DNA of 55,612 nt from a virus. Where the stretch lies: positions 1 to 55,612 of the IMG/VR virus record IMGVR_UViG_3300031576_000053. One strand, written 5' to 3'. Below, in pieces: positions 1-7,666 of this stretch. The notes under the pieces were generated by a model, which saw only the letters and a program-made list of their open reading frames with translations, had not been told where the DNA came from and made no database searches. A program made the translations under genes and the position numbers. How positions within the stretch are numbered: the first letter of the stretch is position 1; every line of letters starts with the position of its first letter.

Positions 1-233
1 CAAGATTCAGCTCGTCAGAATCTTCACGCGCTCCGAGTATTGCCACGTCGGCATCGCTTGGGTGGTCGGCGGGCGCGTGTTCGCCCTGGAGGCCGTGCAG
101 ACCGGCGTGCGGATTTTCCCGCTTTCGCGTCTGCTGCCGTTTTACTGGCTTTCGCTGCGCGTCAAGTGGGAGCTAGAGGTCGAGGCGTGGGCGCTTCGCC
201 AAATCGGCGAGCCCTATTCAACCTGGCAGGCGA
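1..233. repeat. Left copy of the terminal direct repeat
   Basis: Matches 55380-55612 base for base except at 84, 85, 102 and 106. It lies wholly inside one gene and keeps its frame, so it is an assembly overlap of a circular or circularly permuted genome rather than a stop-to-start duplication. Confidence 0.9.
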
Positions 234-409
234 TTCTCGCCGGGTTCGGCCTGCTACGAGCTGGCGAGGACGCGATCTGGCAGTGCGCCGAGTACGCACA
301 GGAGGTGCTAGCGCGGGCCGAGTTCAAGCTGGAGGGCTCGGCTACCCCGTCAAACCTCGTGCGCACGGCGAAGGCGCGTGGCGCGGTTGAGTATTACGTG
401 GAGGCTTGA
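2..409 (+). CDS. Permuted papain-fold (YiiX/NlpC-P60-like) peptidase, C-terminal part
   Basis: The reading frame is open from base 2 and continues the gene that starts at 55294 across the contig ends, giving a joined protein of 164 residues. The His of CHVGI is joined residue 44, an acidic residue follows near 59, and the Cys of WQCAEY is near 124. His before Cys is the order of circularly permuted NlpC/P60 hydrolases such as YiiX. Such enzymes cut amide bonds in peptidoglycan peptides or lipids, so a role in lysis or entry is plausible. The neighbours are the tail fibre block (upstream around the circle) and the lysis block. The family call rests on motif order and is moderately sure. Confidence 0.75.
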   Translation, partial: KIQLVRIFTRSEYCHVGIAWVVGGRVFALEAVQTGVRIFPLSRLLPFYWLSLRVKWELEVEAWALRQIGEPYSTWQAILAGFGLLRAGEDAIWQCAEYAQEVLARAEFKLEGSATPSNLVRTAKARGAVEYYVEA

Positions 410-738
410 TGGCACATATTGACGAAGAAAAACGTCATTGGCACATCGGCAAAGAGATCCCCGTTGCGGTGATCATCATGCTGGCGGTGCAGACGGTCGC
501 GTTCATAGTCTGGATCGCAGGCTTGGCAAAGACGGTGGAGCACCAGCAGCTCGCGATCACCAAGATTGAGGTCACACTCAAAGAACTGTCCATGTCGATG
601 TCGAATCCGATGGTGCCGATCAACACAGCGAACATCGTCGCGCTGGAGAAGAAAGTGGTGGCTCTAGAAGCGCGGCTGGATTTTGTCCAAAAAATTCAGG
701 CCGAGCGCACCCCATTCATCCCAAGAAGGACACAGTGA
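409..738 (+). CDS. Membrane-anchored coiled-coil protein of the lysis block
   Basis: A 109-residue protein. ATG at 409 overlaps the preceding stop (TGATG), which decides the start over the TTG at 406. Residues about 18-42 form one transmembrane segment. The remainder is hydrophilic and heptad-rich (VALEKKVVALEARL), consistent with a coiled coil. The position before a holin candidate and the endolysin suggests a holin-associated or lysis accessory role, but no family is recognised. Confidence 0.7.
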   Translation: MAHIDEEKRHWHIGKEIPVAVIIMLAVQTVAFIVWIAGLAKTVEHQQLAITKIEVTLKELSMSMSNPMVPINTANIVALEKKVVALEARLDFVQKIQAERTPFIPRRTQ

Positions 739-1097
739 TGGAACTCACCGACTGGATGGAGCTGGCGATGGGCGTAGCGTTCGTCGCGTTCGTGCTGGTG
801 ATCGTCGGATCTATCTGGCGGGTACACCGAGACAAGTCCCCCGATAAGCCCAGTCTACTCGACCTGCTGACCGCCACAGATCGCACCGGGCGAGTGCGGT
901 TCGACGCGCGCAAGTGCTGGGAGGCAGGCGCGTTTTTCTGCTCCTCGTGGGCGTTCGTCTACGTCGTAATGACCAAGGCGCTGACCGAGTGGTTCTTCGT
1001 CGGGTACATGGGCGCTTGGGTGCTTGCCCGCGCGCTACGGGATCGCGAGCAACGGTTGGCTAACGGAAATAATAGCAAGCAGGAAGGATCGCCATGA
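738..1097 (+). CDS. Putative holin-like membrane protein
   Basis: A 119-residue protein. ATG at 738 overlaps the preceding TGA. A strong N-terminal transmembrane segment (residues about 8-29) is followed by a charged loop and a second hydrophobic stretch (about 62-97) that could hold two helices. It lies directly upstream of the endolysin, overlapping it by four bases. Small size, two or three membrane segments and position fit a holin. This is inference: holins share little sequence. Confidence 0.6.
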   Translation: MELTDWMELAMGVAFVAFVLVIVGSIWRVHRDKSPDKPSLLDLLTATDRTGRVRFDARKCWEAGAFFCSSWAFVYVVMTKALTEWFFVGYMGAWVLARALRDREQRLANGNNSKQEGSP

Positions 1098-1525
1098 TCA
1101 CGCTAGCTCAATACTTCGCTAGCAAGCCGCACGACGCGGGGCACGACGTGTTCGCGGACGAGCTGCTCGGCGCGGTGAATGCGCTGCTCGCCGAGGCGGA
1201 GAGCGCGGGCGTGAAAGTACCGCCTTGCCCGAACACCGGCACGCAAATCAGCGGCTCCAAGGGCGGCTCGGGCGACGGTGGGTTCCGCCTCACGACCGCG
1301 ACCACTGGCGTAGCAACCTCCTCGCACAAGGAAGCGCGCGCCGTGGACGTGTACGACCCGGTGGGAGCGCTCGACGATTGGCTCGACCTGTTCGAGCACG
1401 GCGCTGGCGACAACCACAAGCTAGCCGAGCACGGGCTTTTTCGGGAAGCGCCAAACGCAACGAGCGGCTGGTGTCACCTTTCAATCCGCGCGCCCAAGTC
1501 CGGGCGGCGGACTTTTGTGCCATGA
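1094..1525 (+). CDS. Endolysin, M15-type L-alanyl-D-glutamate / D-Ala-D-Ala peptidase
   Basis: A 143-residue peptidase predicted to cut peptide stems of peptidoglycan at lysis. The zinc-site motif SSHKEARAVDVYD (His78, Asp85; the family pattern is SxHxxGxAxD) and the later GWCHL (His128) are visible. The usual Gly in the first motif is replaced by Ala81. No signal peptide is seen, so export would need the holin. ATG is preceded by AGGAAGGA. It is followed by an inserted HNH gene and then the spanins. Confidence 0.85.
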   Translation: MITLAQYFASKPHDAGHDVFADELLGAVNALLAEAESAGVKVPPCPNTGTQISGSKGGSGDGGFRLTTATTGVATSSHKEARAVDVYDPVGALDDWLDLFEHGAGDNHKLAEHGLFREAPNATSGWCHLSIRAPKSGRRTFVP

Positions 1526-1532
1526 TTATGGT

Positions 1533-2009
1533 ATGAACTCATATATTTCTGAGGAGCGAAAAAGGACGTATTACTCTCGACCGCTTGCAGAGAGGTTCTG
1601 GGAGCGCGTTAACAAGACGGATGATTGCTGGCTGTGGACCGGGGTTATTGGAACTCATGGGTATGGCGTTGTTTTCATTTCAAAACGGCCAAAGGCAATT
1701 TTCAATCTTGCCCATCGCGTTTCATGGGAGTTAAGCGCCAGCAAGATCACAGAAGGTATGCAGGTTTTGCACAAGTGTGACGTGCGCGCATGCGTGAACC
1801 CAGATCATCTTTTTCTCGGAACTCAGAAAGACAATATCAAGGACATGATGAAGAAGCGGAGAGGTCCGGGTAAATTAACAGACGAGCAAATTGCTCAAAT
1901 TCGTTCCAGCACAATGCCGTCGCGTACTCTCGCTCCATTTTTCGGAATATCAAAAACCACGATCCTCGACATCAGGGCCGGTAAGACGTGGAAGCATCTC
2001 AACCCGTAG
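1533..2009 (+). CDS. HNH homing endonuclease
   Basis: A 158-residue free-standing homing endonuclease. The HNH_3-like core includes CWLWTG near residue 31, then LAHRVSWEL, VLHKCD and CVNPDHLFLGT (residues about 68-105). A C-terminal helix-turn-helix-like tail (about 120-150) resembles NUMOD/AP2-associated DNA-binding ends. ATG 1533 is preferred to the TTG at 1515, which would overlap the endolysin. Base composition is visibly more AT-rich than the flanks, as expected for a mobile gene dropped between lysis genes. Confidence 0.85.
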   Translation: MNSYISEERKRTYYSRPLAERFWERVNKTDDCWLWTGVIGTHGYGVVFISKRPKAIFNLAHRVSWELSASKITEGMQVLHKCDVRACVNPDHLFLGTQKDNIKDMMKKRRGPGKLTDEQIAQIRSSTMPSRTLAPFFGISKTTILDIRAGKTWKHLNP

Positions 2010-2017
2010 GAGGCCGC

Positions 2018-2185
2018 ATGGCAGATCCCGATTCGACCGACACGAAGTGGAAGGCCCGCTACGTGGCGAGCGAGATGTGGTTCGATGATCTCATCGCCAT
2101 TCTGCTGCGCTCGCCGTGGAGCCTCGCCCTATTCATCGGCTGGACGGTAGCGGCGGTGTTCTTCGGCTTTTGGGTAGCGCGGTGA
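2018..2185 (+). CDS. Small single-pass membrane protein of the lysis block
   Basis: A 55-residue protein. ATG 2018 has a good ribosome site (AGGAGG). A charged N-terminal half is followed by a transmembrane segment at residues about 32-53. The stop overlaps the GTG start of the spanin gene. It could be a second holin or antiholin. No family is recognised. Confidence 0.65.
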   Translation: MADPDSTDTKWKARYVASEMWFDDLIAILLRSPWSLALFIGWTVAAVFFGFWVAR

Positions 2186-2517
2186 TCTACGTCATCCTGA
2201 GCCTGGTGGTCGCGCTCGGTCTCTCGGGTGGCTACGGCTGGTATCAGGGCGAGAAGCGCGAACTCGCCGAGGCGAAGGTAACGACGCTGGAAGCGCAGAT
2301 AGGCCGTCAGAACGACGCCGTGGCGGCGACCAAGGCCGAGGGGGACCGCAGGGTAGCCGCCGCCACGAAGGGCGTAGCGGCCTCCGCAGCGGTCACGCAA
2401 GCGATGCTCGGCGAGGCGGCGCGGCTACGCAAGGAACTCGAATCAGGCATCCCCGTGGGGACCGACTGCCCCGCGGGCGCGGCAGTGGCGCAGGTCAGGC
2501 GGGGGCTGCGACCATGA
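2182..2517 (+). CDS. Rz: Inner-membrane spanin, Rz-like
   Basis: A 111-residue protein. GTG 2182 overlaps the preceding TGA (GTGA) and is preferred to a longer upstream reading. Residues 1-20 form a signal-anchor. Residues about 25-90 are Ala/Glu/Lys-rich and probably coiled coil. The C-terminal TDCPAGAAVAQVRRGL resembles Rz tails. It overlaps the Rz1-like lipoprotein gene. Together they should bridge the periplasm and fuse the two membranes at lysis. Confidence 0.85.
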   Translation: MIYVILSLVVALGLSGGYGWYQGEKRELAEAKVTTLEAQIGRQNDAVAATKAEGDRRVAAATKGVAASAAVTQAMLGEAARLRKELESGIPVGTDCPAGAAVAQVRRGLRP

Positions 2518-2762
2518 GGCTCATCGCGCTGCTGCTCTGCCTCGCGCTCCAAGGCTGCGCGAGCGGCGCGCTGCGGGAGATCCTGTTCCCCACTCCGGTA
2601 GCCTGCGCGCCGAAGGATTCCCCCGCGCCGCCCAAGACCGTGAGCGATGCGCTGCTCGGGAAGATGGACGACTACCACCTAGTGCTGGTGATCGCTGCGG
2701 AGCGGCTGGAGTTGATCGACTACGCGGGGAAGGCCGACGCGATTATCTCTGCCTGCAAGTGA
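2514..2762 (+). CDS. Rz1: Outer-membrane spanin lipoprotein, Rz1-like
   Basis: An 82-residue lipoprotein. The signal peptide ends in the lipobox LQGC (Cys about 15). A Pro-containing stretch (DSPAPPK) follows, as in other o-spanins, and the start overlaps the end of Rz. The longer C-terminal part (to residue 82) is unusual for Rz1, which is often around 60 residues. Partner of the Rz-like protein. The end converges on, and overlaps, the leftward early operon. Confidence 0.85.
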   Translation: MRLIALLLCLALQGCASGALREILFPTPVACAPKDSPAPPKTVSDALLGKMDDYHLVLVIAAERLELIDYAGKADAIISACK

Positions 2763-3125
2763 GTTCTTCCCACGGCTTGTAGGGGTCGTAGCCTGGGCGG
2801 TGCGTTGCAGTACGTAGAGCCAATTGTAGGCTTCGGCGTAATCCTCTTTCAGCATGGCGTTGCGACACGCTAGGATGCACTCGGCCTGCGCGGTGGTGAA
2901 GGAGCGCTGCTCGGCCGTAGCCTCCGCGGTAAAGCTGGCTGGCCGCAATGGATAGTGGTCAATATCTACTTCGGCAGAAGCGCCGCGCAGGTAGTCCGCC
3001 GCCATGTCAGCAACGTTGCTGGTGCGCGAGAAGTCCTCTAGCTTGTCTGCACTCGCGGCTTCGACTAATTTACGCAGAATCGTTTCGGTGGTTTGTAGGC
3101 GCTTCAGTGCATCGTCAGTGGTCAT
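2679..3125 (-). CDS. Hypothetical protein at the end of the leftward early operon
   Basis: A 148-residue protein with no family recognised. The N-terminal 100 residues look genuine (MTTDDALKRLQTTETILRKL, then a helical region). The last 25 or so are Arg/Gly-rich and antisense to Rz1, so the tail may be incidental. The start overlaps the preceding HNH gene by 11 bases, as expected in this operon. Confidence 0.55.
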   Translation of the reverse strand: MTTDDALKRLQTTETILRKLVEAASADKLEDFSRTSNVADMAADYLRGASAEVDIDHYPLRPASFTAEATAEQRSFTTAQAECILACRNAMLKEDYAEAYNWLYVLQRTAQATTPTSRGKNSLAGRDNRVGLPRVVDQLQPLRSDHQH

Positions 3126-3480
3126 GGTTTCGCAGCAAAGGCAGTTGACCCGCTGCGGCTATTGCCGCCATGCGTGTTTTTCGGCGCGATTCTCTATGGT
3201 GCTCGATGTCATATCTGAGGTGACAACGGTTACACATCGCTTTCAGGTTCTCCGGGCGGCAGTCCATCGGTGTGTGGTTAAGGTGCGCGACTGTAAGGAC
3301 GATCTTCCCCTTGGCCCACTTCGCCGGCTCGCCGTTGCGCTCGACGCAGCGCCGCGGACCGGGGTGAGTGCGATGCAGCCCGCACTCCCCCTCGCACTCG
3401 CAGCGCCCGCCTGAGCGGTCCCGGATGGCCATGCTGATGGCCTTCCAGTCCTTCGGGTATTTGCCGTAGTCAACCGGCAT
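3115..3480 (-). CDS. HNH endonuclease
   Basis: A 121-residue protein starting at ATG 3480. Paired cysteines (CECEGECG, near residue 27) precede a core with LTVAHLNHTPMDC, PENLKAMCNRCHLRYD and further His residues, the classic HNH beta-beta-alpha-metal layout. Small phage HNH proteins of this type nick or cut DNA, with roles in homing or packaging. It lies in the early operon rather than by the terminase, so an early role is likelier. Confidence 0.82.
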   Translation of the reverse strand: MPVDYGKYPKDWKAISMAIRDRSGGRCECEGECGLHRTHPGPRRCVERNGEPAKWAKGKIVLTVAHLNHTPMDCRPENLKAMCNRCHLRYDIEHHRESRRKTRMAAIAAAGQLPLLRNHDH

Positions 3481-3871
3481 CCTTAGTCCCCTCGTCTGTC
3501 GGCACGCCCGGGACCACAAAGAATCCGAGCTGGCCCTTCCACGGGCGGAACGGCAGCGGCTTGGCGTCCGTCAGGACGAACCCGTACTTCCCGAAAAACC
3601 ACTTCGATTCGGTCTTGCTAACGCAGTTGATCAGCACCGCCGAACCGACGATCCCGCCGCGCTCCAGGGACTCGAAGGGCGGCAGCATGATGTCCTGGCC
3701 AACGTAGTCGATGGTGTCCACTGCGCCCTCGTATCCGGCGCGGCTCATGCCTTTGCCGGCGTGGACAAGGAAGCGCCCGCGCCGCCCGGTAATCCAATCG
3801 CGGTTCTCGATGTCCTTGTAGCCGTTGACGATGAGCCACGCCCACGGCTGGCGGATGGATAGGGCGATCAT
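3470..3871 (-). CDS. ASCH-domain protein
   Basis: A 133-residue protein starting at ATG 3871 (overlapping the previous TGA). MIALSIRQPWAWLIVNGYKD is followed by IENRDW, which gives the GxKxxExR-type motif of ASCH (PUA-like) domains. ASCH proteins bind nucleic acid or modified bases, and some hydrolyse N4-acetylcytidine. Substrate unknown here. A second, shifted reading of the region is a shadow. Confidence 0.82.
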   Translation of the reverse strand: MIALSIRQPWAWLIVNGYKDIENRDWITGRRGRFLVHAGKGMSRAGYEGAVDTIDYVGQDIMLPPFESLERGGIVGSAVLINCVSKTESKWFFGKYGFVLTDAKPLPFRPWKGQLGFFVVPGVPTDEGTKDAG

Positions 3872-5301
3872 TTCTGAGCGTCCCCGCCGTCCATCGCCGC
3901 GTCGATTGCGGCGTCCACTTCCGCGTCGGCGGGTGGTGTGGTTGATGAATCGAGCAGTTCTCCCCAAGCACGCCATAGGGCAACAGTTGGCACCATAACG
4001 CCATCAATTTCAAACTCGTTTAGATTCCAGTCCACGGCAACACTTGCAAGTTGAACGGCTTGCTTCAGTGCGGCGTGAAGTGCTTTTATTTCCTTGCTCA
4101 TCGTGGTTTCCTTCGCGTCGGCTGGTAGTGTTGCGGACTGAGCGAAAAGCGGCGTCCAAAGAACACGCACGGCATCATCCAGCGTGAGCCATTGAGCGTG
4201 CTGCTCAGATTCAACGTCCTCCGGTTCTGCTGGGAGATGCGATAGCACAAGCTGCCACGCAGCGCGAATAGCCGACTGCCGCGTAGAGGTTGGTGCCGCG
4301 CCAGCAGGCTCGGTATCAGATATTGCCTCTTTGCGACGCGATGTTGCTGCGTGGGCATTAGGCGCTTCCGTTCTGCCAGCCTGCGGCGCGACGTGAGAGG
4401 AAACCGGAGTCGCTGTTTCATCGGCACGGTAGCGAATGTCGAACGACGACCAATGGGTGCCATCCTCAGCCTCGTACCACGGTTCACCATAAATCTTTCC
4501 TATATCTTGGAGAACCTTCCCGCGCTCTTTGTAATTACCGCCATGGAGCCAGCCTGTTCCCCACAACTTTACCGTAGACACCTGCGGTGCACTCGGAAGA
4601 TCACTACCCTTCGGCCCTCCGCTAGCCGGGATACCGGCGAGCATATTTCGCATCTCACGTAAGCGAGCAAGCCATTCTTGACTGTTCGGGTTGACCTTCA
4701 CTCCTTCATAGATTTCTAGCAGGCTAATCGCCCAATCCAGAATCTCGCGCGTCGGGCCCGTGTTGGCTGTTATACTCCAACCTATTTGTGCGACGTTGCG
4801 CATGAACTCGACGCTCTTAGACGGGATACGCCCGGTTAGAATGTCATTGCAGACGCGGTCAATTGCTGACCGCGTCTCCAGCGCCGCATCGCGCTTCCCT
4901 TCTTCTAGCTTGCGATATTCTTCCCTGAGAACCATGTAGGGCGTGTTTTCAGGAATAGGCAGAAAACTATCCGCCCTCGGCGTCTGGCTGGAGGGTGCAG
5001 CAGGAGCAGACACCAAGTCCTCGCTGGAATGAGTACCAGCTCTTGGGGGCATCTGTCCCGCTGCATTGCCTTCGCCGTGCCGTCTATCCCACTCAAGCTG
5101 CTCCAGCGCCGCGGCTTCCTTCATCAAGCTGGCGTCGGATAGTTTGCGCGCTTCGTCACGCTGCTGCTCAAGCTGCTCGATAATCTCGGCGGCGGCGTAC
5201 TCGTCAGAACCTCTCGGCCTGCTTCTCCAGACCGCGATCAGATCGTCGCCCTGTTCGTCCTTTACACGCCACCTCGGTGTCTGGCTGGCTTTGTCGGTCA
5301 T
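3868..5301 (-). CDS. Large hypothetical early protein
   Basis: A 477-residue protein with no recognised family. The N-terminus (1-75) is helical and Glu-rich. Residues about 75-110 are a Pro/Ser linker. Residues about 115-215 form a helical domain (ENTPYMVLREEYRKLEEGK). About 235-290 hold a Trp-rich segment (VKLWGTGWLHGG). Another Ala/Ser linker and an acidic C-terminus follow. The alternation of folded blocks and low-complexity linkers suggests a module-collecting protein. Starts and stops overlap both neighbours. Confidence 0.65.
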   Translation of the reverse strand: MTDKASQTPRWRVKDEQGDDLIAVWRSRPRGSDEYAAAEIIEQLEQQRDEARKLSDASLMKEAAALEQLEWDRRHGEGNAAGQMPPRAGTHSSEDLVSAPAAPSSQTPRADSFLPIPENTPYMVLREEYRKLEEGKRDAALETRSAIDRVCNDILTGRIPSKSVEFMRNVAQIGWSITANTGPTREILDWAISLLEIYEGVKVNPNSQEWLARLREMRNMLAGIPASGGPKGSDLPSAPQVSTVKLWGTGWLHGGNYKERGKVLQDIGKIYGEPWYEAEDGTHWSSFDIRYRADETATPVSSHVAPQAGRTEAPNAHAATSRRKEAISDTEPAGAAPTSTRQSAIRAAWQLVLSHLPAEPEDVESEQHAQWLTLDDAVRVLWTPLFAQSATLPADAKETTMSKEIKALHAALKQAVQLASVAVDWNLNEFEIDGVMVPTVALWRAWGELLDSSTTPPADAEVDAAIDAAMDGGDAQK

Positions 5302-5585
5302 GGCTTTACCTGTGTCCAGACTAATTCGGTCTTAGGTTCCAAGATGAATTTCTGTTCCTTGAGGATTCCGGTTGCCTTTGGCATGAGAATCTTGTGGAAG
5401 CAAACCACGATCTGCTTGGCGGCAATCTTCGATAGCCCGATTTTTGTGACTTTCCCCTCGGCATTGGTCAGGCGCAAGCCGTAGTGATTCTTCCGAAAGT
5501 GAATGCACTCCACCTTCCGATTTTCGTCCTGATATACGGCCACGTCCAGCACGGCCAACTTCTTATGGTGAGTTGTAAAGGTCAT
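5298..5585 (-). CDS. Hypothetical early protein
   Basis: A 95-residue protein. The start at ATG 5585 is favoured over an upstream ATG by AAGGAG just before it. It is rich in beta-type hydrophobic/charged alternation (LAVLDVAVYQDENRKVECIH) and has a Lys-rich C-terminal half. No family recognised. Stop overlaps the next gene's ATG. Confidence 0.65.
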   Translation of the reverse strand: MTFTTHHKKLAVLDVAVYQDENRKVECIHFRKNHYGLRLTNAEGKVTKIGLSKIAAKQIVVCFHKILMPKATGILKEQKFILEPKTELVWTQVKP

Positions 5586-5779
5586 GGTTTGAGTCTCCTT
5601 GCGGCGCCGGCCCATGCAGCGCGTTCTGTCTTAGCTCCTCCCAGGAACTCCCAATCCCTTGCATCAGCATGAATTTGGACTTTGTTCGGATACTGAATAA
5701 AAGTGGCGTCCGGGTAGACTGCCAGCACTTTTTCCTTCGCCGTTCTCCTGCGCTTGGGCGAGCGAGTCACGCGACGCAT
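5582..5779 (-). CDS. Small basic hypothetical protein
   Basis: A 65-residue protein with a strongly basic N-terminus (MRRVTRSPKRRRTAKEK), possibly nucleic-acid binding. It then reads VLAVYPDATFIQYPNKVQIH and a Trp/Ala-rich end, a pattern of short phage proteins that process a sequence-like 'decoding' fold. Both ends overlap neighbouring genes by start/stop codons, which supports translation. Function unknown. Confidence 0.6.
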   Translation of the reverse strand: MRRVTRSPKRRRTAKEKVLAVYPDATFIQYPNKVQIHADARDWEFLGGAKTERAAWAGAARRLKP

Positions 5780-6120
5780 CAGAGATCTCCCGGCTTACGA
5801 TCCAGTAGCTCAATCAACGCTTCTCGGTCAGTCAGCTTCATTAGACGTTCGACGAACTCGATGCGCCACTTTGGAACACCCTGAGAGCAGAACTCGTGCT
5901 GCACAGCCCAACGCACCATACCCTCGGCATACTGGCTGATGTCCTGGCCCATATTGAACGTGAGCGCCTTAAGATAAAGCGCGAGTTTCGAGTTGACCCG
6001 CATGACAAGATACACGTCGCTGCTTTTCGATTTCTGCGCGAGTTCGACGCCGCGAAAGCGCCAGTCTTTGATGTTTGCTTCTTTGCGCTTCTCGGGCGAA
6101 ATGATCGTGCGACAAGTCAT
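5779..6120 (-). CDS. Hypothetical early protein
   Basis: A 113-residue, mostly helical protein with a basic N-terminal third. The middle (VMRVNSKLALYLKALTFNMG) and the end (RLMKLTDREALIELL) suggest an oligomerising helical protein. Its stop overlaps the next ATG (TGATG). No family recognised. Confidence 0.6.
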   Translation of the reverse strand: MTCRTIISPEKRKEANIKDWRFRGVELAQKSKSSDVYLVMRVNSKLALYLKALTFNMGQDISQYAEGMVRWAVQHEFCSQGVPKWRIEFVERLMKLTDREALIELLDRKPGDL

Positions 6121-6407
6121 CCCTTCTCTCCTATCCCGAACGCGGCGCGGATGGCTTTTGGCAATTCACTGCGACATACTCCAGCAACCTTATTGGCCCA
6201 ACCACCGTCCCAAGCATCTACACGATCCATGTTACGCGCAGACAACGGCCACTTGACACAAATCTCTGCGCAACGTTCCGTCGTTTCCTGCACGGCAAGC
6301 AGGGCGATGCGGGCGGTGAATTCGTTACGCCTTTCGATCCGTCCGTCTATTGCAATCCACTGCCGCCCCGCCTCAATCGCAGCGCGGGTTTTGGGAGGGA
6401 GGATCAT
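6117..6407 (-). CDS. Hypothetical early protein
   Basis: A 96-residue protein. ATG 6407 overlaps the stop of the zinc-finger gene (ATGA) and is preferred to the longer reading frame. It begins MILPPKTRAAIEAG, has a central helix with two Cys (ERCAEICVKW), and ends Gly/Lys. No family recognised. Confidence 0.6.
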   Translation of the reverse strand: MILPPKTRAAIEAGRQWIAIDGRIERRNEFTARIALLAVQETTERCAEICVKWPLSARNMDRVDAWDGGWANKVAGVCRSELPKAIRAAFGIGEKG

Positions 6408-6769
6408 GGGTTCCTGTGCTTGCAGGCCATGTGCCGCGCGATGTTCTGGAACGTCCGATTGCATTCGGGGCAAACGCCGCGCTTGACGCGCTTTAGTTTG
6501 CGTTCGACTTTTTCCTTGGCGGCACGTTCCTCGTTCTCCCGCGCGAGCGTCCGCGCATGTCGCCGCTGCTCCTCCTTTAACAAACGCGCATATTTATCGG
6601 CCTGAGTTTCCGATGGGAAGTACTGCCTGTGACCGTTCGGACACCAGAAGTCACGATGATCTTTTAAGCACTCTGTATAGTGCGATTGTTCCATCGCAAC
6701 TACGCAGCCACAGTTATAGCAGCGGGTGGTTTCAATATTCAACACAGTTGCCAATGAAAATATGCTCAT
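6404..6769 (-). CDS. Two-zinc-finger coiled-coil protein
   Basis: A 121-residue protein. An N-terminal zinc ribbon is formed by CYNCGC (residue about 17) and FWCPNGH. A long charged helix (about 60-92, ARENEERAAKEKVERKL) follows, and then a C-terminal C2H2-like finger, CPECNRTFQNIARHMACKH. It is probably a DNA- or RNA-binding early protein. The helix between two fingers could act as a spacer or dimerisation arm (inference). Confidence 0.72.
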   Translation of the reverse strand: MSIFSLATVLNIETTRCYNCGCVVAMEQSHYTECLKDHRDFWCPNGHRQYFPSETQADKYARLLKEEQRRHARTLARENEERAAKEKVERKLKRVKRGVCPECNRTFQNIARHMACKHRNP

Positions 6770-6830
6770 GGTGAAAGTCTCCGTGGAGGGCGCTGGCCCG
6801 GTACATGGCGGCGGTCAGTCATGGCTGCGC

Positions 6831-7370
6831 TCACTCTGTTCTCCCGATTGATTTCTTGAACTTACGAGACAGATATACGGCCTTGCTGTTCAGCCACGCC
6901 TTCGGTAGTCGTACTGACCCATAACCCCTTAAGAGACGCAAGGCGAGGTCGTCATGGCACGCGCACAATTCCGAGTTGTCCTTCCATCGCTTCTCTGCTG
7001 CGGCCTTTCTCGCCAGCTTGTAAAGCCACGTAAGAGCCAACAACAAACTTTTCTTGTTCCCTTTGCTACGGTGTAGGGCTTTGTCAGTGTGGTGCTTATC
7101 TCGGTTGCGCCAGCCGGCTATGGTTCTGACGTTCGCCGTGCCGAAGAAACTGCGAGTCATAGAAGATTGTCGCTCAAGCGAATCTCGACGCACTACGGAC
7201 GCGATGCACCGCTTGCAGACGCGGTACGGTTTCTCATCCTTGAACCGCTCTCGAACGCCAAGCTGCTTGTAGCGTTTCGAGCCGAGGTCGATCCGGTGAA
7301 TGCTGTCGTCGTGGTGCTTGGCAGAGCAAAGGGCCAAGTAGCCGATGTGCCTGATTGGGAGCCGTTTCAT
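6831..7370 (-). CDS. Basic, Cys-containing hypothetical protein
   Basis: A 179-residue protein starting at ATG 7370, which overlaps the stop of the preceding gene. A much longer in-frame reading to 7700 is antisense-type low-quality sequence and was not used. The protein is strongly basic with scattered Cys/His (VCKRCIASVVRR; ELCACHDD). A Lys/Arg-rich C-terminus suggests nucleic-acid binding. No family recognised. Confidence 0.62.
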   Translation of the reverse strand: MKRLPIRHIGYLALCSAKHHDDSIHRIDLGSKRYKQLGVRERFKDEKPYRVCKRCIASVVRRDSLERQSSMTRSFFGTANVRTIAGWRNRDKHHTDKALHRSKGNKKSLLLALTWLYKLARKAAAEKRWKDNSELCACHDDLALRLLRGYGSVRLPKAWLNSKAVYLSRKFKKSIGRTE

Positions 7371-7666
7371 CGTTCGTCCTTGTTGCTGTCGTCTGTCGGT
7401 ACGTTGTGTGGAACGGGATCGCGCTCCGTGACGCTCAATACGCGCCTCGGAATGCAGACGATAATCCACCGCCCGCCGTCCGCCTGCTTCGCCAGCACGT
7501 CCATGCCTTTCGCGCTGCATCGCTTCGACCAGATCGGTGCAGGCTCGGCGGCTGACGCGGCCTTGCGCTCCTTGGCGGCGCCAACCTTGTCGTTGTAGCC
7601 CACCATCGTCCCGACGAAAAGATAGGCGAGGCAGAGGAAGGCGGCGATCAGCGCGGTGCGGATCAT
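7367..7666 (-). CDS. Membrane-anchored or exported small protein
   Basis: A 99-residue protein. The N-terminal hydrophobic segment (residues 3-22, IRTALIAAFLCLAYLFVG) is a signal anchor or uncleaved signal. The rest is soluble, with two Cys (RCSAKG, IVCIP) that could pair in the periplasm. Both ends overlap neighbouring genes. A superinfection-exclusion role is possible but untested. Confidence 0.62.
   Translation of the reverse strand: MIRTALIAAFLCLAYLFVGTMVGYNDKVGAAKERKAASAAEPAPIWSKRCSAKGMDVLAKQADGGRWIIVCIPRRVLSVTERDPVPHNVPTDDSNKDER

Noticed and set aside
1-233. True direct terminal repeats like those of T7-type phages
   Set aside because: The repeat sits inside one coding sequence and the ends differ at four bases; an assembly overlap of a circular map is simpler. 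Headful or cos packaging cannot be settled from this.
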